This document shows, piece by piece, positions 49,836-59,771 of a stretch of DNA of 64,000 nt (position 1 is its first letter; each line of letters starts with the position of its first letter). Source of the DNA: Kribbella rubisoli. Lineage in GTDB: Bacteria; Actinomycetota; Actinomycetes; Propionibacteriales; Kribbellaceae. The stretch covers positions 496,001 to 560,000 of the forward strand of contig NZ_SHKR01000012.1 in NCBI RefSeq assembly GCF_004217145.1. The letters are read 5' to 3'. The position numbers and the translations under genes were made by a program. The notes beneath the pieces are model-generated. The model did no database searches and had not been told where the DNA came from. It saw only the letters and a list, made by a program, of their open reading frames with translations.

Positions 49836-50774
49836 ATGGACGACGTATTGACGATCGGGCGGATCGGGGTCGATCTGTATCCGTTGCAGGCCGGGACGCA
49901 TCTGGAGGACGTGGAATCGTTCGGGAAGTTCCTCGGCGGGAGCGCGACGAACGTCGCGGTCGCGGCGGCGCGGCACGGGCGGAAGTCGGCGGTGATCAGC
50001 CGGACCGGGAACGATCCGTTCGGCACCTTCATCCACCGGACGCTGGGTGAGCTCGGCGTCGACGACCGGTTCGTTTCGCCGGTCGACGGGTTGCCGACGC
50101 CGATCACGTTCTGCGAGATCTTCCCGCCGGACAACTTCCCGTTGTACTTCTACCGGTTCCCGAAGGCGCCGGACCTGGTGATCAACCCGTCCGAGCTCGA
50201 CCTGGACGCGATCCGGGAGGCGCGGATCTATTGGTCGACGGTGACCGGGCTGTCCGCGGAGCCGTCGCGGTCGGCGCACTTCGCCGCGTGGGAAGCGCGT
50301 GAGCGGAGGCCGATCACGGTTTTGGACCTGGACTACCGGCCGATGTTCTGGGCCGATCCGAGCGAGGCGCACGAGCAGGTGTCGCGGGCGCTGGAGTACT
50401 GCACGGTTGCTGTGGGCAACCGTGAGGAGTGTGAGGTCGCGGTCGGCGAGACGGACCCGGACAAGGCGGCGCAGGCGCTGCTCGATCGTGGGCTGGACCT
50501 TGCTGTCGTGAAGCAGGGGCCGCGCGGGACGTTGGCGCGGACTCGCGACGAGCGCGTCGAGGTCCCGCCGTACCCGGTCGAGGTCGTCAACGGCCTCGGC
50601 GCCGGCGACGGCTTCGGCGGCGCGCTGTGCCACGGGTTGTTGTCCGGCTGGCCCCTCGAAAAGGTCATCCGCTTCGCAAACATCGCCGGCGCCATCGTCG
50701 CCTCCCGCCTCGAATGCTCCACCGCCATGCCCACCACCGAAGAAGTCCTGTCCAAGTTGGGTGACCCCTCATGA
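49836..50774 (+). CDS. iolC: 5-dehydro-2-deoxygluconokinase
   Basis: A 312-residue PfkB/ribokinase-family kinase that phosphorylates 5-dehydro-2-deoxy-D-gluconate at C6. The N-terminus reads LTIGRIGVDLYPLQ; GGSATNVAVAAARHG binds substrate, YWSTVTGLSAEPSR is typical of IolC, and VNGLGAGDGFGGAL holds the catalytic Asp and anion hole. The ATG at 49836 is chosen because family similarity begins there. It overlaps the following gene by 4 bp. Confidence 0.9.
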   Translation: MDDVLTIGRIGVDLYPLQAGTHLEDVESFGKFLGGSATNVAVAAARHGRKSAVISRTGNDPFGTFIHRTLGELGVDDRFVSPVDGLPTPITFCEIFPPDNFPLYFYRFPKAPDLVINPSELDLDAIREARIYWSTVTGLSAEPSRSAHFAAWEARERRPITVLDLDYRPMFWADPSEAHEQVSRALEYCTVAVGNREECEVAVGETDPDKAAQALLDRGLDLAVVKQGPRGTLARTRDERVEVPPYPVEVVNGLGAGDGFGGALCHGLLSGWPLEKVIRFANIAGAIVASRLECSTAMPTTEEVLSKLGDPS

Positions 50775-53071
50775 CCAAACGAGCCCAGGACCCCTACGAC
50801 GAATCCGCCCGCCCCATCCCCATCCAACGGCCCACCTCCGAAGAAGAAACCGCCTACGACCCCGGCCCCAACGACCCCACAATCGCCCACCGCCGCCCCT
50901 CGGCCGACTCGCCATTCGCCCCCCAGCCAGGCGCAAACGACCCGACAGTCCTCGCCCAGCGCCCAGACCCCGGGTCGAACGACCCGACGGTTGCCCACGG
51001 CGCCGCTCCGAGCGACTCGCCGTTCGCGCCGCAGCCGGGGGCGGACAATCCGACAGTCCTCGCCCAGCGTCCGGGCTCCGGGTCGGACGACCCGACGGTT
51101 GCCCAGCGCGGCGCTCCGAGCGACTCGCCGTTCGCGCCGCAGCCGGGTGCGGACAACCCGACACACGCCCATCGCGTAGTGCCGAACGATTCCCCGTTCG
51201 CACCGCAACCAGGCGCCAACGACCCGACAGTCCTCGCCCAGCGCCCGGGCCCCGGGGCGAACGACCCGACGGTTGCCCAGCGCGGCGCTCCGAGTAATTC
51301 GCCATTTGCTCCGCAGCCCGGCGCCAACGATCCGACAATTGCTACGCAGCATCCCGGTACGCCCACGCGCCCACCGCACCAGGCGGCTCCAAGTGCCGGC
51401 GACCGGGCGACCGCCCACGGCCGTGCGCCGAGCGACTCGCCGTTCGCCCCGCAGGCGGACGCGCACGGGCCGCAGACCCCGTACCGCGGTGAGCCGGGCG
51501 ACTCGCCGTTCGCGCAGGAGCCGGGTGCGAATGACCCGACAGTAGCTGTCGACCGGAGTGTGTACGACGACTCTGTGCAGGGTACGGCTGCGGCCTGGCA
51601 GGACGAGGTGACCGTCATCGCCGACGCCGCGGGCACAGGTACTTCGGGCGCCGCCGCGGGCACGGGTACTTCGGGCAGCGCGGGCGCCGCAGGCATCCCC
51701 GGCACCTCGGGTCCGGGAACGCAAGGCGCCCCGGTGGGCACCGCGCACCAGGCGGTTCCAGGTGAGCACGGCAGCCCGACGGCTACTGCGTACTCAGGCG
51801 CCGGCTCGAACGATCCGACGGTCGAGCACCCCGTGCAGCTACCCGCGGTGCAGGAGGCGGGCGCGGAGCAATCCGACCTGCAGGACGCAGGCATGCAGCA
51901 ACCGGATCTCCAGCAGGCTGGCGCGCAGCCGACTGGCCTGGAGCAGACTGGCGCGCAGCCGGCTGGCCTGGAGCAGGCGAGTGCGGAGCAGGTCGGCGGG
52001 CAGCGACCCGGCGGGCAGGAGCCTGTGGAGCGGGTGTCTGTGGAGCAGGAGTCTGTGGAGCAGGGTGGTGGGCGGGGTGGCGGGGGATGGTTGCCGGATG
52101 GGCAGGTGACGGGGATCGCGGACTTGGAGTTGACTGCGGAGCAGCCTGCGTGGGGAAGCACTCAGTCGAGTTATCAGGAGTACGGCGCTCGGCTGGCCGA
52201 GTTGACTGAGGTTCGGGTGCGGCATCCGGAGCGGGTGGCAGAGGCTTGGCAGCAGCGGCGGACTCGGGCGTTGGTGGGGGATGACGGGCGGCTGCTGATT
52301 GTTGCTGCTGACCACCCGGCGCGTGGGGCACTCGGTGTGCGTGGGGATCGGATGGCGATGGGTAGCCGGCCGGAGTTGATCGGTCGGCTGATGACCGCGC
52401 TCGCACGTCCCGGTGTGGACGGTGTCCTAGCGACCCCGGACATCCTTGAAGATCTTCTGCTGCTGGGGGCGCTGGAAGGCAAAGTGGTCATCGGCTCGAT
52501 GAATCGTGGCGGGCTGCAAGGCGCCGCGTTCGAGGTGGATGATCGCTTCACGGCGTACCGGACCGCGGACGAGATTGCTGCCCGCCGGCTCGATGGCGGC
52601 AAGATGCTGACCCGCATCGACCTCGGCGACCCGGGCACCGTGACGACATTGGAGTCCAGCGCCGTAGCCGTCACCGGTCTGGCCGAGCACAAGTTGATGG
52701 CGATGGTCGAACCGTTCTGGTCGACCCGCACCGAGGGCGGCCGAGTGACGAACCTGCTCGACCCGGACTCGGTGATCAAGTCGATCCACATCGCCTCCGC
52801 GCTCGGCGCGACGAGCGCATACACCTGGCTCAAGCTGCCGGTGGTCGACGAGCTGGAAAGGGTGATGGAGGCAACAACCCTCCCGACCCTGCTCCTCGGC
52901 GGCGACCCGACGGTCGCACCGGAAGCGACGTACGCGTCCTGGGGCAAGGCGCTCAGCCTCCCTTCGGTACGCGGTCTCGTCGTCGGCCGGGCACTCCTCT
53001 TCCCACCCGACGGCGACGTCGCCGCAGCCGTCGACCACGCTGCAATGCTCGTCCACGGAGGTGCGGCATGA
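50771..53071 (+). CDS. Cgl0159-type (beta/alpha)8 aldolase candidate with a long repetitive disordered N-terminal extension
   Basis: A 766-residue protein. Residues about 460-766 match the Cgl0159 family (about 300 residues, LLIVAADHPARGALGVRGD, GKVVIGSMNRGGLQG, TRIDLGDPGTVTTLES, AYTWLKLPVVDEL), encoded next to iolC in actinobacterial inositol clusters and thought to replace the IolJ aldolase. The first 455 residues are extra: residues 46-260 are tandem repeats of DSPFAPQPGA and NDPTV motifs, then a Gly/Ala/Thr stretch, then Gln-rich ten-residue repeats (QQAGAQPTGL, EQTGAQPAGL). The ATG overlaps the iolC stop by 4 bp and the frame is continuous. An internal GTG near 52108 could give a separate short form. 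The aldolase role is inferred; no other aldolase is in the operon. Confidence 0.8.
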   Translation: MTKRAQDPYDESARPIPIQRPTSEEETAYDPGPNDPTIAHRRPSADSPFAPQPGANDPTVLAQRPDPGSNDPTVAHGAAPSDSPFAPQPGADNPTVLAQRPGSGSDDPTVAQRGAPSDSPFAPQPGADNPTHAHRVVPNDSPFAPQPGANDPTVLAQRPGPGANDPTVAQRGAPSNSPFAPQPGANDPTIATQHPGTPTRPPHQAAPSAGDRATAHGRAPSDSPFAPQADAHGPQTPYRGEPGDSPFAQEPGANDPTVAVDRSVYDDSVQGTAAAWQDEVTVIADAAGTGTSGAAAGTGTSGSAGAAGIPGTSGPGTQGAPVGTAHQAVPGEHGSPTATAYSGAGSNDPTVEHPVQLPAVQEAGAEQSDLQDAGMQQPDLQQAGAQPTGLEQTGAQPAGLEQASAEQVGGQRPGGQEPVERVSVEQESVEQGGGRGGGGWLPDGQVTGIADLELTAEQPAWGSTQSSYQEYGARLAELTEVRVRHPERVAEAWQQRRTRALVGDDGRLLIVAADHPARGALGVRGDRMAMGSRPELIGRLMTALARPGVDGVLATPDILEDLLLLGALEGKVVIGSMNRGGLQGAAFEVDDRFTAYRTADEIAARRLDGGKMLTRIDLGDPGTVTTLESSAVAVTGLAEHKLMAMVEPFWSTRTEGGRVTNLLDPDSVIKSIHIASALGATSAYTWLKLPVVDELERVMEATTLPTLLLGGDPTVAPEATYASWGKALSLPSVRGLVVGRALLFPPDGDVAAAVDHAAMLVHGGAA
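50906..51550 (+). repeat. In-frame tandem repeats (108-bp and 66-bp units)
   Basis: Seven copies of the DSPFAPQPGA-type segment begin at 50906, 51014, 51122, 51188, 51296, 51434 and 51500. Three spacings are exactly 108 bp (36 codons), two are 66 bp and one is 138 bp. The long unit also holds two NDPTV-type motifs with AQRP between them. The copies differ at many silent and some coding positions, so the array is not brand new. Confidence 0.85.
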
Positions 53072-53979
53072 CCGAATGGTTCCGGCCCGCTGGGTCCACC
53101 GCGCACGAGGGCTTCGAGCTGATGGTCCGACCGGGTGAGCCCGACTGGCACCACACCGGCCTGTCGATCCGCACCCTGCTCCCAGGCCAGTCGGTGGAGA
53201 TCGACACCGGCGACTGCGAGTACATCGTCCTCCCGCTCAGCGGATCGGCCGAGGTCGTCATCGACGGCGACTCCGTCCCGCTCGGCGGACGGGCGGATGT
53301 CTTCGCCGGCGCGACTGACCTGGCCTATGTCCCACGCGGTACGACGTTTGCCGTCGTCAGTGCGGGCGGCGCGAGGATCGCGTTCCCGCACGCGAAGGCC
53401 GCGAAGGATGTCCCGTTCCAGCGGATCGCCGCCGACGACGTCGAGACCGAACTGCGCGGCGCGGGCGTGTCCTCCCGGCAGGTGCGGAATTTCGGCGTAC
53501 CCGGTGTCCTCGACGCCGACTCGATCATCGCCTGCGAGGTGATCACACCGGCCGGCAACTGGTCGTCGTACCCGCCGCACAAGCATGACGAGCACAAGCC
53601 GGGGAAGGAGAGCGAGCTCGAGGAGATCTACTACTTTGAGCTGCAGCTGTCCGACGACGTACCGGAAGGTGTCAAGGGCAACGATCCGATCGGCTACCAG
53701 CGGGTCTACGGGACCGACGACCGACCGATCGAAGTCCTTGCCGAAGTCCGTAGCGGCGACCTGGTGCTCGTCCCGCACGGCTGGCACGGCCCGGCGATGG
53801 CGCCGCCCGGCTACGACATGTACTACCTCAATGTGATGGCCGGCCCCGGCACCGAGCGCCAGTGGCTGATCACCGACGACCCGCAGCATGCCTGGGTCCG
53901 CGAGCTGTGGAACTCCCAACATATTGATCCGCGCCTACCTTTCGGAAAAGAAGAATCTGTCGGAGGAGATGAGTCATGA
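53068..53979 (+). CDS. iolB: 5-deoxy-glucuronate isomerase
   Basis: A 303-residue double-cupin enzyme that converts 5-deoxy-glucuronate to 5-dehydro-2-deoxy-gluconate. The C-terminal cupin shows the metal-binding set in WSSYPPHKHDEHKPGKESELEEIYYFEL and LVPHGWHGPAMAPPGYDMYYLNVMAG, which is diagnostic for IolB. ATG overlaps the previous stop by 4 bp, and its own stop overlaps iolD by 4 bp. Cytoplasmic. Confidence 0.95.
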   Translation: MTEWFRPAGSTAHEGFELMVRPGEPDWHHTGLSIRTLLPGQSVEIDTGDCEYIVLPLSGSAEVVIDGDSVPLGGRADVFAGATDLAYVPRGTTFAVVSAGGARIAFPHAKAAKDVPFQRIAADDVETELRGAGVSSRQVRNFGVPGVLDADSIIACEVITPAGNWSSYPPHKHDEHKPGKESELEEIYYFELQLSDDVPEGVKGNDPIGYQRVYGTDDRPIEVLAEVRSGDLVLVPHGWHGPAMAPPGYDMYYLNVMAGPGTERQWLITDDPQHAWVRELWNSQHIDPRLPFGKEESVGGDES

Positions 53980-55889
53980 CGGTGCGTCTCACGGTCGCCC
54001 AGGCCCTGGTGCGATTCCTGAGCGTCCAGTACTCGGAGCGGGACGGGGTCCGGCAGCGGCTCATCGCCGGCTGTCTGGGCATCTTCGGGCACGGGAACGT
54101 CGCCGGCGTCGGTCAGGCGCTGCTGCAGTCGGAGCTCGAGGACCCGAAGGCGCTGCCGTACATCCTGGCCCGCAACGAGCAGGCCATGGTGCATACAGCG
54201 GCAGCCTTCGCTCGCACCCGTGACCGGCTCCAGACCTACGCCTGCACAGCCAGCGTCGGGCCGGGCTCGACCAACATGGTCACCGGCGCGGCCCTCGCGA
54301 CGATCAACCGTCTCCCGGTGCTGGTCCTCCCTTCGGATGTGTTCGCGACCCGGGTGGCGACGCCCGTGCTGCAGGAACTCGAGAGCTTCGGCGCCGGCGA
54401 CATCTCGGTCAACGACGCGTTCCGCCCGGTGTCGAAGTACTTCGACCGCGTCTGGCGGCCCGAACAGTTGCCCTCGGCGCTGATGAACGCGATGCGCGTG
54501 CTGACGGATCCGGTCGAGACCGGCGCGGTGACACTGGCCCTGCCGCAGGATGTCCAGGCCGAGGCGTTCGATTGGCCGGATGAGCTCTTCGCCGAGCGCA
54601 CCTGGTACGTCGCACGACCTTTGCCGGAGGCATCAATTGTCGACAAGGCGGCAGAGCTCCTACGGTCCGCGCAGCGACCGCTGATCGTCGCGGGCGGTGG
54701 TGTGCACTACTCGGGAGCCGAGGACGCGTTGCGCGAGTTCGCTGAGCGGACCGGCGTGCCGGTGTCGGAAACCCAGGCAGGTAAGGGATGTCTGCGCTAC
54801 GACCACCCGCAGTCGGTGGGCGCGGTCGGCTCGACCGGGACCACGGCAGCCAACGCTCTGGCCCGTGACGCCGACCTGGTGATCGGGATCGGCACTCGCT
54901 ACAGCGACTTCACGACAGCGTCGCGCACCGCCTTCGCGAACCCGCGGGTCCGGTTCGTCAACATCAACGTGGCGCGTTTCGACAGTGGTAAACATGCCGG
55001 CCTTCCGGTTGTGGCCGATGCGCGGGAAGCCCTTGTTTCATTGGGATCCGCACTCGGCGAGTGGTCGGTGGATGCCAAGTACACAGCCGAGGCCCAGGAA
55101 CTCACAAGGAACTGGAACGGAACTGTGGACGCAGTTTTCCGGCCCTCCGCGGAGATCACCGCGAAGTTGGCCGAAGGCCTGCTGACACAGGGCGAGGTGA
55201 TCGGTGCCGTCAACGAATTGTCGGCGGCGTCTGATGTGGTTGTCTGCGCGGCTGGCTCGATGCCGGGTGACCTCCACAAACTGTGGCGGACGCGCGATCC
55301 GAAGGGATACCACGTCGAATATGGCTTCTCCTGCATGGGATACGAGATCGCCGGTGGTCTCGGTGTCCGCCTCGGCGCGCCGGATCGCGATGTCTTCGTC
55401 CTGGTCGGCGACGGGTCGTACCTGATGATGTCCAGTGAGCTCGCCACCGCGGTCCAGGAGAACCTCAAGATCATCGTGGTTCTCGTGCAGAACCACGGCT
55501 TCGCGTCGATCGGCGCGCTGTCGGAGTCGCTCGGTTCCCAACGCTTCGGTACGGCGTACCGCAAGCGCACCGGCGACGGGCGGCTCGACGGCGACTACCT
55601 GCCCGTCGACCTCGCGGCGAACGTCCGCAGCTTCGGCGTCGAGGTGATCGACGTCCACAGCCGCCCCGAGCTGGAGAAGGCGATCCAGACCGCAAAGGCC
55701 GCGACCGGGCCGATCGCCATCCACGTCACCACCGATCCGCTGATCGGCGCGCCGGACAGCGATTCCTGGTGGGACGTTCCGGTCAGCGAGGTGTCCGAGC
55801 TGCAGTCCACGCAGGGCGCCGCGGCGACGTATCAAGAGAGCAAGAAGGCCCAGCGTCCGTACCTTGCTCCGGTCGAAGGTGACAGCTGA
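53976..55889 (+). CDS. iolD: 3D-(3,5/4)-trihydroxycyclohexane-1,2-dione hydrolase
   Basis: A 637-residue thiamine-diphosphate enzyme that opens the inositol ring. The N-terminal domain has LARNEQAMVHTAAAFARTRDRL with the catalytic Glu and ACTASVGPGSTNMVTGAA. The C-terminal TPP site is FVLVGDGSYLMMSSELATAVQENLKIIVVLVQNHGF, the GDG...N metal motif. YGFSCMGYEIAGGLGVRLG also matches. Length is as expected. Coupled to iolB by ATGA and followed immediately (TGATG) by the second IolE/IolI-type gene. Confidence 0.95.
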   Translation: MTVRLTVAQALVRFLSVQYSERDGVRQRLIAGCLGIFGHGNVAGVGQALLQSELEDPKALPYILARNEQAMVHTAAAFARTRDRLQTYACTASVGPGSTNMVTGAALATINRLPVLVLPSDVFATRVATPVLQELESFGAGDISVNDAFRPVSKYFDRVWRPEQLPSALMNAMRVLTDPVETGAVTLALPQDVQAEAFDWPDELFAERTWYVARPLPEASIVDKAAELLRSAQRPLIVAGGGVHYSGAEDALREFAERTGVPVSETQAGKGCLRYDHPQSVGAVGSTGTTAANALARDADLVIGIGTRYSDFTTASRTAFANPRVRFVNINVARFDSGKHAGLPVVADAREALVSLGSALGEWSVDAKYTAEAQELTRNWNGTVDAVFRPSAEITAKLAEGLLTQGEVIGAVNELSAASDVVVCAAGSMPGDLHKLWRTRDPKGYHVEYGFSCMGYEIAGGLGVRLGAPDRDVFVLVGDGSYLMMSSELATAVQENLKIIVVLVQNHGFASIGALSESLGSQRFGTAYRKRTGDGRLDGDYLPVDLAANVRSFGVEVIDVHSRPELEKAIQTAKAATGPIAIHVTTDPLIGAPDSDSWWDVPVSEVSELQSTQGAAATYQESKKAQRPYLAPVEGDS

Positions 55890-56782
55890 TGGGCAAGATC
55901 AGCATCGGCACGGCGCCGGACTCCTGGGGTGTCTGGTTCGCCGATGATCCGAAGCAGACCCCGTGGACGCGGTTCCTCGACGAGGTCGTCGCGGCCGGAT
56001 ACACCCGGATCGAGCTCGGACCGTACGGCTACCTGCCGGCCGACCCCGTGCGGCTGAAGGACGAGCTGGACCGGCGCGGTCTCACGATCACCGCCGGTAC
56101 GACGTTCGAGCAGCTGCACCGCCCGGACGGTTGGGAGTCGACCTGGCGGGACGTCGCAAGGACCGCCGAGCTGACCGCCGCGATGGGCGCGAAGCACCTG
56201 GTCGTGATGCCGTCGATGTGGCGCGGCGACAACGGCGAGATCGTCGAGGAGCGGTTGGACCAAGAGGGCCAGGCCAAGCACGGGCAGGCCGTGACCGAGC
56301 TGGGTCGGCGGCTGGCGGAGGAGTTCGGGCTGCAAACGCAGTACCACCCGCATGCGGACGGGCATATCGACACGCAGGACACCGTCGAGCGCCTCCTCGA
56401 GGAGACCGACGGGACTTACGTGAATCTGTGCCTGGACACAGGGCACATCAGCTACTGCGGCGGCGACAACCTCGAGCTGATCCGGAAGTACCCGGAGCGG
56501 ATCGGCTACCTCCACCTCAAGCAGGTGGATCCGAAGATCCTGGCCGAGGTCGACGCCGAGGACTTGAGCGTCGACGAGGCCGTGCGGCGTGGCGTGATGT
56601 GCGAGCCGCCGAACGGCGTGCCTGAGCTGCCGCCGGTGATGGACGCGCTGGCCGCGCTCGACCAGGATCTGTTCGCCATCGTCGAGCAAGACATGTATCC
56701 GTGCCCGCCCGACGTACCGCTGCCGATCGCGGAGCGGACGTTGGCATATCTCACTGCACTCGGGGGTGCCGTATCGAGCTGA
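55889..56782 (+). CDS. IolE/IolI-type TIM-barrel protein, second copy
   Basis: A 297-residue xylose-isomerase-like protein. GTAPDSWGVWFADDPKQTPW at the N-terminus resembles IolE and IolI proteins. Metal-site candidates are IELGPYGYLP, QYHPHADGHID, CLDTGHISYCGG, YLHLKQVD and AIVEQDMYPC. It overlaps iolD by 1 bp. It differs clearly from the copy at 48914, so the two are old paralogues rather than a recent duplication. One is probably inosose dehydratase and the other an inosose isomerase. Confidence 0.8.
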   Translation: MGKISIGTAPDSWGVWFADDPKQTPWTRFLDEVVAAGYTRIELGPYGYLPADPVRLKDELDRRGLTITAGTTFEQLHRPDGWESTWRDVARTAELTAAMGAKHLVVMPSMWRGDNGEIVEERLDQEGQAKHGQAVTELGRRLAEEFGLQTQYHPHADGHIDTQDTVERLLEETDGTYVNLCLDTGHISYCGGDNLELIRKYPERIGYLHLKQVDPKILAEVDAEDLSVDEAVRRGVMCEPPNGVPELPPVMDALAALDQDLFAIVEQDMYPCPPDVPLPIAERTLAYLTALGGAVSS

Positions 56783-56862
56783 CGACCGGCGGGGTGTGAC
56801 ACTCTCTGGTCCCACGCAGTCCGCGGACTCGCCGCGGTAGATTTGAAAGGCTGGTCGAAGTC

Positions 56863-57858
56863 ATGGTTCGGTGGCAGAAGAAGGCGGTGGCCGCGGGCGT
56901 CGCGTTTGCGCTGGCCGCGGCGCTGGCGGCGTGCAGTTCGTCCGGGGGCAAGCAGTCGGAGCAGAGCACCGGCGGCAGTGGCGGGAACGTCGCCGACACC
57001 CCGCGCATGAAGGTTGCCTTGATCACCCATTCGGGCGCGGGCGACACCTTCTGGGACATCGTCCGGCGCGGCGCCGAGGCGGCCGCGAAGAAGGACAACA
57101 TCGAGCTGCAGTACTCCGCCGACCCGGACGGCGCCGCGCAGGCCAACCTCGTGCAGACCGCGATCGACTCGAAGGTCGACGGCATCGCCGTCACCCTGAA
57201 CAAGCCCGACGCGGTGATCCCGAACGTCAAGAAGGCGATCGCAGCCGGCATCCCGGTGACGATCCTCAACGGCGGCCTCGACCAGTGGAAGACCACCGGA
57301 GCGCTCGGGTACTTCGGTCAGGACGAGCGGATCGCCGGTCAGGCCACGGGTGAGAAGCTCAAGCAGCTCGGCGCGAAGAAGGTTCTCTGCGTCATCCACG
57401 AGCAGGGCAACGTCAGCCTCGAGGCCCGCTGCCAGGGCATCAAGGACAAGCTGCCGACCACCGAGAACGTCAACGTCAACGGCACCGACCAGCCGGGCAC
57501 GCAGGCGACACTGACCTCGAAGCTGCAGCAGGACAAGGCCGCGGACTACGTCGTCGCGCTGAACGCCGGCATCGCGCTGACCGCCGTTCAGGCGGCCAAG
57601 GACGCCGGGTCGTCGGCCAAGATCGGCAGCTTCGACATGAGCAAGGAGATGGCCAAGGCAGTAGCGGACGGCACGGTGCAGTTCGCCGTCGACCAGCAGC
57701 CGTACCTGCAGGGTTACCTGGCGGTCGACGCGATCTGGCTCTACCGGACCAACGGCAACACCATCGGTGGTGGCGAGGCGACGCTGACCGGGCCGGCGTT
57801 CATCGACAAGTCCAACATCGCGGCGGTGCAGAAGTTCGCCGAAGCCGGGACGCGCTGA
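56863..57858 (+). CDS. Sugar (inositol) ABC transporter substrate-binding lipoprotein
   Basis: A 331-residue binding protein of the ribose-type periplasmic-binding family. The signal ends in a lipobox LAAC, so it is lipid-anchored outside the membrane. The mature part shows KVALITHSGAGDTFWDIVRRGAEAAAKK, GIAVTLNKPDAVIPNVKKAIAAGIPV and FAVDQQPYLQGYLAVDAIWLY. Its place inside the inositol operon, 9 bp before the permease gene, makes inositol the likely ligand. GAAAGG lies upstream of the ATG. Confidence 0.85.
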   Translation: MVRWQKKAVAAGVAFALAAALAACSSSGGKQSEQSTGGSGGNVADTPRMKVALITHSGAGDTFWDIVRRGAEAAAKKDNIELQYSADPDGAAQANLVQTAIDSKVDGIAVTLNKPDAVIPNVKKAIAAGIPVTILNGGLDQWKTTGALGYFGQDERIAGQATGEKLKQLGAKKVLCVIHEQGNVSLEARCQGIKDKLPTTENVNVNGTDQPGTQATLTSKLQQDKAADYVVALNAGIALTAVQAAKDAGSSAKIGSFDMSKEMAKAVADGTVQFAVDQQPYLQGYLAVDAIWLYRTNGNTIGGGEATLTGPAFIDKSNIAAVQKFAEAGTR

Positions 57859-57867
57859 GGTAACCCC

Positions 57868-58910
57868 ATGGCATCGACCATCACTTCACCGGCCTCGGCC
57901 GACGACCGCGTCTCCGCGCGGTCCCTCGGGGCGCGACTGCTCAGCCGGCCGGAGATCGGATCGCTGGTCGGCGCGGCCGTGATCCTGGTGTTCTTCCTGA
58001 TCGCCGCACCGCCGTTCCGCGAGATCAACAACACCGGCACGATCCTGTACCAGGCCGCGCTGATCGGCGTGATGGCGGTGCCGGTCTCGCTGCTGATGAT
58101 CGGCGGCGAGTTCGACCTGTCGGCAGGGGTCGCGGTGACGACCTCCGGCCTGACGGCGGGTCTGTTCGCGTACCAGTTCAGCGTGAACGTATGGCTCGGC
58201 GTATTCGTTGCCCTGCTGCTCTCGCTGGCGATCGGTGCGTTCAACGGCTGGCTGCTGATGCGGACGGGACTGCCCAGCTTCCTGGTGACGCTGGGCACGT
58301 TCTTCATCCTGCAAGGCCTCAACATCGCCGTCACCCGGCTCGCCTCCGGCGCCGTCGCGTCGAACTCGATCAGTGACATGGACGGGTTCAACGGGGCGAA
58401 GGCGATCTTCGCGTCGGAGTTCAAGCTCGGCGGCGTGACGATCAAGATCATCATCGTCTGGTGGATCGCCTTCGTCGCGATCGCCGCCTGGGTGCTGCTG
58501 CGGACCCAGATCGGCAACTGGATCTTCGCGGTCGGCGGCGACGCGGCCGCCGCGCGGGCGGTCGGGGTACCGGTCCGGAAGGTGAAGATCGGGCTGTTCA
58601 TGGCCGTCGGGTTCTTCGCCTGGTTCACCGGCATGCAACTGCTGTTCGTGCAGAACGGCGTCGTGCAGTCCGGTGAAGGTGTCGGTAAGGAGTTCCTGTA
58701 CATCATCGCGGCCGTCGTCGGCGGGTGCCTGCTCACCGGCGGCTACGGGTCCGTGGTCGGTGGCGCGGTCGGTGCGCTGATCTTCGGGATGGTCCAGCTC
58801 GGCGTCGTGTACGCCGGCTGGAACCCGGACTGGTTCAAGGCGTTCCTCGGCGTGATGTTGCTGCTGGCAACCATTGTCAACCTCGTCGTCAAGAACAGGG
58901 CGGAGGCACG

Positions 58911-58914
<4 letters not shown>
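57868..58914 (+). CDS. Inositol ABC transporter permease, RbsC type
   Basis: A 348-residue membrane protein of the branched/ribose-type permease family with eight to ten helices. Key segments are AVPVSLLMIGGEFDLSAGVAV (the DLS motif), GLPSFLVTLGTFFILQGLNIAV and IAAVVGGCLLTGGYGSVVGGAVGALIFG. It would form a homodimeric channel with the ATPase encoded next, whose start overlaps by 4 bp. Confidence 0.9.

Positions 58915-59767
<853 letters not shown>

Positions 59768-59771
<4 letters not shown>

Noticed and set aside
50906..51550. Repeat array considered as CRISPR or minisatellite
   Set aside because: Units are 108 or 66 bp, diverged, all multiples of three and in frame within a coding sequence, with no spacers of constant length.
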